DNA of 64,000 bases from Mansonella perstans. Its lineage: Eukaryota > Nematoda > Chromadorea > Rhabditida > Onchocercidae. Positions within the stretch are counted from its first letter, which is position 1; every line of letters begins with the position of its first letter. The translations under genes were made by a program, and so were the position numbers. The notes beneath the pieces were generated by a model. It was given only the letters and a program-made list of their open reading frames with translations, was not told the DNA's origin and did not search any database. The stretch lies in assembly GCA_037074765.1 (NCBI GenBank), contig JBAMDO010000008.1, forward strand, positions 124,001-188,000, in the 5' to 3' direction. Positions 12,801-23,015 of this stretch are shown piece after piece.

Positions 12801-15800
12801 TTTTTTTTTTTGAGAAATAATCTATCTTTTTTGTAATTTATAATGATTCAGAATGAATGCAATGAATGAACTAGTTATGTCTTTTCTGTCTTTTCTCTAT
12901 TGTCATTTCTATATTGAAATTTAAAAAAAAATATTCCATAATTTATCAACTAACATGAATAGTATCCCATTGCAGGAATGAAAGTAACGTTGTTGTCCAG
13001 TGAGTGCCAATACTCCATAGTCCATAGATAATACAAAGTAACAGCAAAATTCGTTGGTTCCTTTCCATCACAACTGTCACTGACGAATCTCTTATGAGAT
13101 CAAATGCAAAATTTCTCAAATTTTATTCTGCTGAAGAAGAGAATAGATACATATAAAAGTGACTAGGAAGACTGAGATGGTATGAACGAAGGTTCGATGA
13201 AATTCTGTAGGTTTTCGATGTTTCCGTTAATAAAAAAAGAGTCAGGGATAGATTGGGCGAAATACTCGAAATGTATTAATATACGGAACAAAGAAGATTG
13301 TATTAATGTACAAAATTGATTTTTTTTTTCCTGGCTCTCTGATATTGATGTTGTCTCACTAAAGTGATGTAACAATCTTGAGGTGAGAGAGGTAAGGGGA
13401 TATTATCAAGAATAAAATTTTGAATAAAATTTTGTTGTATTGACAGGTGCGAATGATTAAGTATTAAAGAGTAGTTGGACGAAATATCGGAGAAGAATCT
13501 AAGATGAAGCAGCAACAAAAATTGTGAAAAGAATGTCATCAAAGCGATCATAGAAATGCGGGTCAAATCACGAGAATGAAACAGGTTTTGGTCGAATTAG
13601 GGCAGTTGAGGAGGAGTGTGGGTAGTTGAGGAGGAGTGTGGGCGGGTGTTTAACTAATTCTTAGTAACAAGCAGAAGAAAAGAATTGTAATCAGAAGAAA
13701 GATGAAGTGTTTAAAATGAATAAGGAAAATTTAAGGCACGTTGGAATTCAGCAAATCATAAAAATTTTTTTGGATGTATCAATATAATTACAGGAAATAA
13801 ATATGCGACTTACTTATCTCTTTAAGTTCTCATTATCTTGTCTCCATTCAGGATTCTTGCTATATTCCAAAAACAGAATTTTCTCATTATTTTGTCTTGT
13901 CTCCATCCGGAATTCTTGTAATATTCCAAGAACAGAATTCATTTATTTTTATCGGAAATGTTCACTTTCATCATCCCCATAGTTTCTTTGGAAACATCGT
14001 TCCCCTTCTAGCTTCTTCTTAATCTTACGGTCCATTTATATCGGTATACTGTAGGCCGATTTCCTGCCATTTCTTTTATATAAGCATGTAATTGTAAATA
14101 GACCATGTTTTTATAATTCATTGACAGTTTCATTATATCCAATAAAGTCGTAGACGATACTTTCAATTTTAAAATTCTATCTCTTTTCATAAAATAAGAT
14201 TTTTTTTTGAAATTATTAATTATTATTTTTTGTTACTATTATTCCTTTAATATAATAAATAGGCTGTGATTGTCAAGTTTTTCATATTCATCCTGTTTTT
14301 GACGAATAGTTAATGTACTAAGATTCATTTTACAATCCCGCGCATTGCGATGCATGTTGCTAAATGACCGAAAGATTTTTCTTTTGCGAATGCACACAGA
14401 GGAAGGAGCCATTAGAAAGCAATACTTCATACAATTTTCAATTCCTTTTGATCACTGAACAGGTTAGTTACCAGTTGAAACTGGAATCAAGAAATTGTTT
14501 CCTTCCAGTTATCGGTATTTTAATCGGGAATTTTCAGAAATTCTCTTTAATTATTACAAATTGTTTTCTTAAACAATTTGAAAGAAGAGAGCTTCGTTAA
14601 GCTTTGAGACTTAAAAAGGATGCAATTCTGTAACCGTTGTGGATGACGGTTATTAGCTGTCTTCTATTCTGTAATTAGTTGGATAAGCATATAGCATGAG
14701 TTTAGTTTATACTTTGCTAAAGTTTGCGCAAAAAAAAAAATTTTTCGGCTTTCTAGCAATATACATCAAAGTGCACCAAACTGTGAAATGAACCTTAATA
14801 CTTCAAGCATTCATTATGCTTTCATAATATTTCACTGTTTAATTCATTGTTTATAAATCTTCATAGCTAGAGATAAAATTGAATTTATAAAACTTTCAAT
14901 CTAATTAGTTAAATATTTTCGTTTCCATCACTATATTATCACATCTGCTTTTATTTTCACCTAAATTACTTCATTTTCGTGAAGTTTAGAAATTCATTTC
15001 AGTGAAGTAATTAGTAGAGAGTAGTTACTGTCGAGCTAAGGGATTTCAAAAAAAAAACTCAACGCAGGAAATTACGTTAGTCCGATTTATCATTTCTTTT
15101 GTATTTTTTGAAAGTAATAGTACAATGCATTGCTAACAAAAAAAAACTTATTTTTCTACTGTTTTATATTTAATGGAATCAGTCTTAACTATATTTCAAG
15201 GAATTACAAGAATGAGATAAGGAGTAAATTAATAATGACATTAACAGTTATGGATAAGTTTTCGAGATATAATTAGAAAATAAGCTTATATCATACATTA
15301 CATTGCTGTGAGAACTATATGAAAAACACTGGAATATGAATGCATTTCATTTGATTTCACTTAGTAATGCCTTATACTTTCAGTAACACGATTATATAAG
15401 AATTAAAACACAAACTGTCTATAAAATGTGATTAGTTTTGATTGAATTTGGAGAAAGTTTATCCTCGCAAATTTGCTTATTTTTCCATCCAGGTAAAATG
15501 CTGAAATGAAAGAAGTTCATAAATTGAGAAGAAATATCGGGCATAGTAAATGCTTTTTTCTCTTTCTGTATCTACTATCACAATTTTTCTCTCTCTGTAG
15601 CTGCTATCTGCTTTCAAATTTTATAAACTCTAAAAATTGTTTCAAAAAGAAAGGTCTTACTTTTAGTACAGCATTATTACTGCGGTCGTATCCTTTTGCA
15701 TGAAATGCTATTCAGCTTTAACAGGTGCTAATATCATTCGAATAGCATTTCATCATTGTACTGTAGCTTAATAAATGTTTCTGACAAAATTTTTTTGCAG

Positions 15801-18800
15801 ACCAGTCTTCATAATTTAAGGCTTCATCTTTTATTCATAATAAAAATTGAATTACCTTAAGTTCCTTCATGTCAGTGCAAATCATCTGATAAGACGAATA
15901 ATGCTTGTGCTGGCGAATTGTAGAATTATCAGTATTTATAGAGTTATCAGTATTTAGAGACGAATCAATTGAAGAAATGCCTTTGCTAATAAAATGTCAC
16001 TACATTGAATTGTTAGCAAAAAAGCTGAAGGTTACTTTTTATTAATGGGAATGATAAAATAAATTCAATTGAAAGAGATAGGGAGACGAAGGCGATTGTT
16101 TATGTTGCTATATTTTGATGTTATTTCAAGGATTTTAAATCTTGTTGGCATCCTACTGTTCATTTATATCTGTTATTTTTCTCAGTTTTTTATATTTATC
16201 ACTCTTTTTTTTTCTGAGCGCTTTTTGCTCTTTTTTATCTTTCAAATTTGAATAAGTGATTTTTTTTTTTGCCTTAATTTAAAAGTTTTTTCAAAAATTT
16301 GTATTTTCAAAGGAAAAAAATCAGATGATTTTTTTAATATAATATTAAAGGTGGTTTGGATTTGAAAACACAAGAAGCAGCATTACGACAACGTCCCGAC
16401 ATTGTTATCGCTACACCGGGACGATTGATTGATCATTTACATAATACACCTAATTTCTCACTTGATGATGTGGAGGTACTTTTTCTAATCCTTTTTACAG
16501 TTTATTTTACTTAAAAATATCGGAAATTGGGGAACAGTTTTTTTTTTTTTTTTTTTTTTTTAGCGGCTACAAATTTCTTTCATCTGAGTCTAAGTATGGT
16601 TTGGGTTTTTGATAATGATCTGATTTCTCAATCCTCCAATCTTGAGAAACTTGTTTTTTGAAGATTCTGGTTCTTGACGAGGCAGATCGAATGCTGGATG
16701 AGGCTTTCGCTGATCAGATGAAAGAAATTATACAGTTATGTGCGAAAAATAGGCAGACAATGCTGTTCTCAGCCACTATGACGGACCAGGTACGCATGTT
16801 TTAAAATCCTTATGCCTTGAATTCATTGAATGTATACTAAATTATCTCTGTTAATCTGTAATATTGAAAATGGTAAGTGATTATATATATATATATATTT
16901 TTTTTTCCTTAATATTCAGATTTAACAGAGTTATTTAAGAACGAGAATCGTAATAGGTGAATAATGGTGGCAATACAAGTTCTGACTCTTAAAAAATAGA
17001 TGAACAATCTTTGAGCTAGAGATTTCTGTGAATGCAGTCTAATGTAAAGGCTTTTTTCTTTTATTTTAATATGGTGTCTTTGATGCTTCATTTTCACCAA
17101 TGTTAACTAAATAATATTTTGAGGTCGAAGAATTGGCAGCAGTTTCGTTAAAAAATCCGGTGAAATTATTCATCACTGGTAATACGGAAACAGCTTTGAA
17201 TCTTCGACAAGAATTTATACGTATACGGGAAAATTATGAAGCTGATCGGGAGTGTATTGTAGCAGGTACTACATAGTTCTTAGTTTTTCGAGTAATTTTG
17301 AATTTTGTCATGTGGTTATGTGGTTTTTTAGGCTTAATTACGCGAAATTTCCCTGACCACACAATAATATTCGTGAAGACGAAGAAAACCTGCCGACGAC
17401 TTCATATTGTATTAGGTCTACTGGGAGTTAAGGTAAATTATTTGAAGTTTTAATTATATGGGAGATTCAACTTGATGCTGCAAAATGCAATTTATTGGAA
17501 AGTCTAAGCGAGAAGTCCGATCATCCGAAGCTATACCTGTACAAATTTTTATTTTGAATATGTCAGATTTAATTTCTTGAGGTTGCTCAACTCCATAGCA
17601 GTTTAACACAAAGACAACGTATTGAGGCGTTGTTTCGATTTAAAAAAGCTGAACTTGATGTATTAGTTTCAACAGATCTCGCAGCTAGAGGACTTGACGT
17701 GGAAGGTGTTAAGACAGTAAGTTTCTTTTGGAAAATGGTTTGCTTAAGGTCCATACGTTGTTTCTTAGTTTAATTCTGAATTAAAATTTTTTCGAAAGAA
17801 GCGAGCTCGTCGACTGTTTCTTTTTTGATTAGCTAGTTCATTTTACACTAAGAACGTTTTCACAAGTAGGTTATTAATATGCATATGCCGATTGCACTGA
17901 AACAGTATGTTCATCGAGTTGGTCGAACTGCTCGAGCAGGTCGTGTAGGAAGATCCATTTCTTTGGTTGGTGAATGTGAACGAAAAATTCTGAAAGAAAT
18001 TGTAGCTTCAAATAAAGGATGTCCCTTGAAACAACGGCTAATCAGTGCTGGTCAGTTTTTCAATCTTTCATTCAAATTTTCATGCAGTTTCTCATTGAGT
18101 TTTATTACAATATAAATCCTATTTTTCTTCATAAGAGAAGAAATTTTTTTCTTACTACAGATGTGATCGACGCTTATAAGAAGAGGATTGAGAGTTTGGA
18201 AGAAAGTATCAAAAGAATTATGGAAGAGGAAGAAGCAGAAAAAGCTATGCGACTTGCGCAAGAAGAATTACAAAGAGGCAAGGCAAAACTGGAAGGAAAA
18301 GTGGAGAAACGACATTGGATAAAGCCGCAGAAACCGTTGATTAATAAGAAAGGTAAAATATGTTGCATTTAAGCTCTAAAATACCTAGTTATCTACTTCA
18401 CAATAATGCTAACTTAAGTAATGTTAATATCGTCAAGTAGCATTAGTATAATTTTTAAATCCCCAATTTACAGATTAGTTTACTTGAAAATCATGTCTGA
18501 TGTATCCATCACAAAGAGCTGAAAGATGGAAAAGAGAAGATAGGTTATTTGTGACAAATAAAGATAGACATGATATTGATATTTGTAAAGTCACTTTTTT
18601 TTCCAGGAGAGAAGAAAAGTAAAAATCATGATGCAGACAATGATAGAAATGAGGTAAAGCTTTTTTTTGAGCGGTTTTGCGCGAAAAGCATGAAAAACAT
18701 GTGGGAAGAGCTATCATTGAGATGATAAGAATTACTTTGAAATACTGTTATATCGGCTGCGTCGGTCTATACAGGTTTTAATGATTTTAGCTAACTTATG

Positions 18801-19329
18801 AAATGGAATGTTCCAGATGGTGATATATTCTATCGTTATTTTGAGTGTTAGTAATTTAATTTGTTGAAGTATACCGCTGTTTCGCATACCACTAGACACT
18901 TTTTATTCCCTGCTTACTATTTTGCAATCTTCGATTACTATACTAACTTCCAAACATTATTGTTCTTACAGGAAGAATTACGAGCTCGGAGAACAGCTGA
19001 ATTTCAAGTGCGTGAAGCAAAACGTGCAAGAAAAGGGAAAAAATTACGAATAATTGGAGAAAACAATGATCACTATACGAATGGAGGAAAGAAAAAACGA
19101 AAGTTGCGCGGAAATTCGTTCACAAACGAGTTAACAGATGTGAGAAAGAAAGCCGTAAAACGATTTAGATATGGGTAAGTGAACTTTAAAATTTTATCTT
19201 TGAGACGAAGGTATTGTAGAAATTAATCGTTTGAACTCTTTTGATATCTCAAAGTTTTCTGGTTGTAGGCCTGAAGATGCAGATTTCAAAGCAGCGAAGA
19301 TGAAAAGAATCCAAAAAGTCGCGAAATGA
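6822..19329 (+). CDS. DDX27: ATP-dependent DEAD-box RNA helicase DDX27/Drs1
   Basis: Nucleolar DEAD-box helicase; the DDX27/Drs1 family acts in 47S/27S rRNA processing and large ribosomal subunit assembly. Seventeen exons keep frame and give 714 residues plus stop (human protein about 796): 6822-6843, 7013-7149, 7610-7700, 8194-8352, 8581-8723, 8961-9179, 9406-9466, 16351-16475, 16664-16789, 17124-17265, 17332-17432, 17582-17716, 17870-18050, 18161-18352, 18607-18653, 18972-19174, 19269-19329. Visible signatures are the family-specific [19 protein letters not shown] (Q-motif region), motif I ATGTGKT, Ia PTREL, Ib [41 protein letters not shown] and [15 protein letters not shown] basic C-terminus follows, with [19 protein letters not shown] matching the family tail. 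The acidic N-terminus is less conserved. The first exon is the weakest call: the ATG at 6822 with a donor at 6844 fits the phase, but a donor at 6854 or a different first exon is possible. The 6,884-bp intron 7 contains an antisense transporter gene. Confidence 0.96.
9748..13068 (-). CDS. Major facilitator transporter, SLC22A18-like, nested in a DDX27 intron
   Basis: Eight exons, read on the - strand: 13068-12955, 12347-12267, 12166-12053, 11646-11539, 11377-11198, 10818-10690, 10592-10342 and 9982-9748. They join in frame to 403 residues. Six of the seven introns are phase 0. The ATG at 13066-13068 ([12 protein letters not shown]) has an in-frame stop upstream with no other ATG between, so the start is good. 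The product is hydrophobic throughout with about 11-12 predicted membrane spans. The loop 2-3 motif region reads [15 protein letters not shown], the MFS motif A position. [16 protein letters not shown] and [15 protein letters not shown] resemble the GYLQTTFGV and SAPEERPAALGR regions of SLC22A18 (ORCTL2), a member of the proton-antiporter-like MFS. Substrate is unknown, and assignment to SLC22A18 rather than another MFS branch is by pattern only. The gene lies wholly inside DDX27 intron 7 on the opposite strand, so the two transcripts overlap antisense. Confidence 0.9.
13602..13644. repeat. Two-copy 20-bp GA/GT-rich tandem repeat
   Basis: AGTTGAGGAGGAGTGTGGG occurs twice back to back (period 20), followed by a partial continuation. 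It is a G-rich island in otherwise AT-rich intron DNA upstream of the nested transporter. Confidence 0.75.
13827..13939. repeat. Two-copy tandem repeat, about 55 bp
   Basis: Copy 1 (about 13827-13879) and copy 2 (about 13881-13939) share TTCTCATTAT, TTGTCTCCAT, ATTCTTG and ATATTCCAA.AACAGAATT. Copy 2 has a small insertion. Located in DDX27 intron 7. Confidence 0.75.
16538..16563. repeat. Poly(T) tract in a DDX27 intron
   Basis: About 24 uninterrupted T residues in the intron between exons 16351-16475 and 16664-16789. Length is likely variable or error-prone. A short TA-dinucleotide run also occurs near 16884-16899. Confidence 0.8.
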
Positions 19330-19341
19330 AGACTATCAAGA

Positions 19342-20172
19342 TTAAAAAACTCCGATTTAAGTGACAGCCTTACCAGTAAAGAATTCAAATTCAAGCACCT
19401 TGTTTTTACAGTATAATTTAAAGCGCATATCAGGAAAGAATTTTTATTTGAACAGTGATTCATATTGCTTCCAATAAAATTTAATGAATAATAATAAAAT
19501 TTCCATTGTAACTAATAAAAAAGGCTCTTATCAACACATAAAGAAGGGACAGATCAACAAGCAAGTGTATATGCATATATATATAGAAAAAATTGTAGCA
19601 CAAATTTTATGGATAACATATAGTAAACCAAACAAGGCATTCTCACCCCTACAGTCAAAAAAATCAAAACAAAAGCACAAATTGTAAAAATTCTCCACCA
19701 AATAACATAATCAATCACACAAGAAATGAATAAATTTAAAAAACAACAACAAAAAATAACAAAATAGACGAGAAATCCCAAACATAAGTTCAGAAGACTA
19801 AATAATCTATTTGTAATATAAATAGAGAGGAAATTGTTTTTGATTTTTTTTTTTGGCTATGGAGGTCAGAATGCCTTGCTTGGTTAATTATGTTAGCCAG
19901 GAGATTCGTGACTATAATTTTTTCTATATATATGTGTATCCACATACACTTGCTTGTTGATCTGTCCCTTCTTTATGTGTTAATAAGAGCCTTTTTTATT
20001 AGTTACAATGGAAATTTTATTATTATTCATTAAATTTTATTTGAAGCGACATGAATCACTGTTCAAATAAAAATTTTTTCCTGATATGCGTTTTAAATTA
20101 TACTGTAAAAACCAAATGCTTGAATTTCAAGTCTTTACTGGTAAGGCTGTCACTTAAATCAGAGTTTTTTAA
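19342..20172. repeat. Long imperfect inverted duplication over the DDX27 3' UTR
   Basis: The left arm (about 19342-19675) begins 13 bp after the DDX27 stop. Its reverse complement recurs as the right arm (about 19836-20172), separated by about 160 bp. The outer 250 bp of each arm match at roughly nine bases in ten; the inner 80 bp are more diverged. Shared landmarks include GATTTAAGTGACAGCCTTAC, AATGAATAATAATAAAATTT and AAGAAGGGACAGATCAACAA. The left arm contains the DDX27 3' UTR and its AATAAA (19473-19478). A transcript reading through would fold into a hairpin of over 300 bp. Confidence 0.92.
19473..19478 (+). terminator. Candidate poly(A) signal for DDX27
   Basis: AATAAA about 145 bp after the DDX27 stop codon; a second AATAAA starts near 19493. 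Both lie inside the left arm of the inverted duplication. Confidence 0.5.
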
Positions 20173-20186
20173 AGCACATAATATGT

Positions 20187-20374
20187 GTTCAAGCCGAAAT
20201 GAATAACGATGGGGAGTGAGTTACTGTGCCACAGCAGCCAAAACCATCTATTTGAGATAAATCGTTTATAATCGCATCATGTCGCCATTGTATTTGTCAT
20301 GAAAGATGCAACCGTTTTGTGTTTCAGTCCTATTAATGAAGTGATTCATTTTAACTGTTCATTTCGGCTTGAAC
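20187..20374. repeat. Short element with 17-bp inverted ends
   Basis: GTTCAAGCCGAAATGAA near 20187-20203 recurs as its exact reverse complement near 20358-20374, enclosing about 155 bp without coding potential. The layout resembles a small non-autonomous DNA transposon (MITE), but no target-site duplication is clear. It directly abuts the right arm of the long inverted duplication. Confidence 0.5.
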
Positions 20375-20850
20375 CTTTCAGGTTCAGATGCTGTAATGTT
20401 TCAATTTCTGCCTGAAAAAGTGTCATTTCCCGATGACTGTATTTGTTTGTATTTCACAATTGCGAATATTTTCTTATAAAAATTTAAATGGACTATCGAA
20501 ACAGTTTTATCTCAACAAAATATGACAGGGGATTACGGTCTTTGTCTTATCTAGGTTCTTACTTTTGAATTTGTTTATTTCTTTGAGTCTGTTTATTTGC
20601 TCTTCAACAATGAACAATGATTCATTTATGCAGTATCAAACACAATTCATCAGCCATCTGCTTCCACTAGCAATCTTAACAACAACAACAACTCTTTCTA
20701 TATTTAGGTATGGTTACGAGTAATACTTAGATAATCATAATTCTCCTTTGAGATTTCGAATTTACAAGCTAATAAAAAGTGGAATTTAAATTATAGTACG
20801 GAATTCCATATATTAAAAACTTTTATATATATAAAATACTATTAAAAAAA

Positions 20851-21078
20851 CTAGTGAATTTGAAATCTTAATAATTCTTGGGCACGGTTCATTTTGTTGG
20901 ATGATAATGATTCGCAGAACTCTTTCGTTAATAACAGAACTGTATCTTTATTGTCGTGAAGTCTCAAGAAATGTAAGTTGGGCAGACTGTCATCACTCAG
21001 ATTAGCCCAGATCTCATCTTCATAAAAGTCGCCGATTTTGCTTAAATCCAGCAAAACCAAATCATTGAAATGAGACTC
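20851..21078 (-). CDS. Coding-like terminal exon of an unidentified gene
   Basis: On the - strand an acceptor (TTAAG at 21083-21079) opens a 75-codon frame ending in a stop. It encodes a non-repetitive, well-mixed sequence (starts ESHFNDLVLLDL, contains GDFYEDEIWANLSDD, ends RAQELLRFQIH). Its composition is more protein-like than the surrounding AT-rich DNA. I do not recognise the family. A possible upstream exon at about 21106-21173 has splice signals but carries a stop next to its donor. It could be a small separate gene downstream of UBR4, an alternative last exon of UBR4, or a remnant. Confidence 0.35.
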   Translation of the reverse strand, partial: ESHFNDLVLLDLSKIGDFYEDEIWANLSDDSLPNLHFLRLHDNKDTVLLLTKEFCESLSSNKMNRAQELLRFQIH

Positions 21079-21173
21079 CTTAAAAAAAAAAAGAAAAATA
21101 TTACCCTAAGGATAGCTGCATTTCCTTTCAAAGCAGTTCAATACTAACAGATGAATTAGAGCATCTAAAAAAT

Positions 21174-23015
21174 AATTCAACTTCTCGAAACTTTACTTTT
21201 GTAACAGTGGATTCTGTCAGAAATTCTGATTTCACTATCCAAGAACAAACTATTAAATGAAAAAATACGGTCTATAAACTTGGTAATAAGCTTGCCCATA
21301 AGCTACATCAATCACTGTCATGTACATTACTAAACATCCAAATCTTTTTGTAAAAAATGTGCAATGTTTCATTAGATTTGAAGAAGAATAGAATCCAATT
21401 TACCCATAATTCTCCTTTCCTAAATTTCATAATTTAATATTCCAAATGCTAAAGGTCATTTAAAACATTTACTTATCTAGTCTTCTGGATATTTCAATGT
21501 TTTGTCATATTATATATTCCCTTCATAAATAAGCAAAGGTCAAAAACGGGTCAACGCATTATAACAAAGAATGGAAATTACATAATCTTCCCATACTATT
21601 GATAAAATTCAAATCAAAATATTCCCACGCTTATTGCTCAATGGACCACTGTGAAAATCTGTAATCTCGATAAGATATGTTACCAAGATTGGACAGTTGA
21701 TGATCGAATTGATAGATACCTTGTGTTGGATATATGACTAAAAGAATAGAACGGATAAGAGTAGATGATCAGATGCTCAACTGTCAGAAAGAATTAATGG
21801 TAAGAACCATATTCCTATAAAGGTTAAAGGTTAACCTGATACAAGATTGACTACAATTGTAAGGTTCCATAACATCACGACTCTCAATGAAAACTTGACA
21901 GCTGAAAATTACACCATTTTAGTAACTTTAATAAATCAATCCTTCGATTTCCACTCCATGCAATTTGAACTTCATTTCATCAGTGCAACTGTATACAATA
22001 ATAAAAATTTTCGCAGTGTGAAATGGATTTTCGCTTTTATATCTTATTTTATATCATGCCTAATTTTTGACTGCCTAATTTAACTTTTGACAAGACAATA
22101 ACCAATAAGGTGTGATACTATTTCAAGAAGGAAACATATCATTTATTTGAAAAAATTCCAGAAAGCATGAAACAAATATAGATTAATTATCAATTCACTT
22201 GAAAGCACCGATTATTATTCTCTCCGCACTTTTATGCACCTTCTATTTATGGGTTCGCTTTTTAATTTAAAAATTTCAATAAAGCTATCTTTGCAAAATC
22301 ACTTTTGCATTCTTCCAGAAAATTTGGATTTTGTATGAAAAGTACTTCTTAACTGGTAACTGTTGCATTACCGAATGAAAATTACAAAATCTTTGCAAGA
22401 AAAGAACGATTTGAAGACATCAAGATGGCTATGATATCCTTTAAGCAGAAATGATGATGACTATAAGCATACAAAAAGGAATCAAAGTTAGTATTTACGA
22501 CGGTTTACAGATCAAGAAAACATGTTGTTATGGATGATAATTTTGGACTTCCAGACTCCACAATGGATTTTACTTTTCAACTATTCCTTTCTAAAACTTT
22601 AAATTCCTAAGAAATTTCAAAGTACACAATCCTTGAATCTTAGTAAGATGAGCATGATGGACAAGAAAAGTAGACCAGCATCAGCTGCAGTAAAAAATTT
22701 TCTTATTCAAAGATAACATTACCAACATCGACGTCTGAAAACAGTGAATTTAAGTATTTAGTTTTACTCGTCTAAAAAAATCATAGCATCATTTTTTCCT
22801 CATCAATCTGTCATGTTTGTACCGCAATGAGTATAATTATGACATTGCAATTATGAATAAACCTTGCGATCTAGTCATATTCGGACCTACGATTTTTCCA
22901 TATATGGAATTTTTAAACTCTGATCACGTCTTGCGGTGATGCGGCATAAAGTGAATGTTGTTAAAACTAGTTCATATTGCATTTCATTTAGGATTATATT
23001 GCTCTAGAATTGAAG
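21174..23015. other. AT-rich spacer downstream of UBR4
   Basis: Presumed UBR4 3' UTR and intergenic DNA. A + strand frame at 21847-22083 has biased, non-family composition and no splice context, so it is not called. No repeat or RNA gene was recognised. Confidence 0.5.

Larger units (their letters stand above)
13069..16350. other. Non-coding remainder of DDX27 intron 7 (transporter upstream region)
   Basis: About 3.3 kb upstream of the nested transporter, AT-rich. It must contain the transporter's promoter, but no element can be defined. A - strand open frame at about 13303-13551 starts with a hydrophobic, signal-peptide-like stretch ([20 protein letters not shown]). It has no recognisable family or splice partners and is more likely chance. 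Two short tandem repeats occur at 13602-13644 and 13827-13939. Nothing else is supported. Confidence 0.5.

Noticed and set aside
13303..13566. - strand frame with signal-peptide-like start upstream of the transporter
   Set aside because: First codon is TTG in the long version; the ATG form is only 82 codons, AT-driven in composition, with no exon partners. Possible 5' UTR of the transporter, so left uncalled.
21847..22083. 78-codon + strand frame with hydrophobic end
   Set aside because: Biased AT-rich composition, no splice signals in phase and no recognisable motif.
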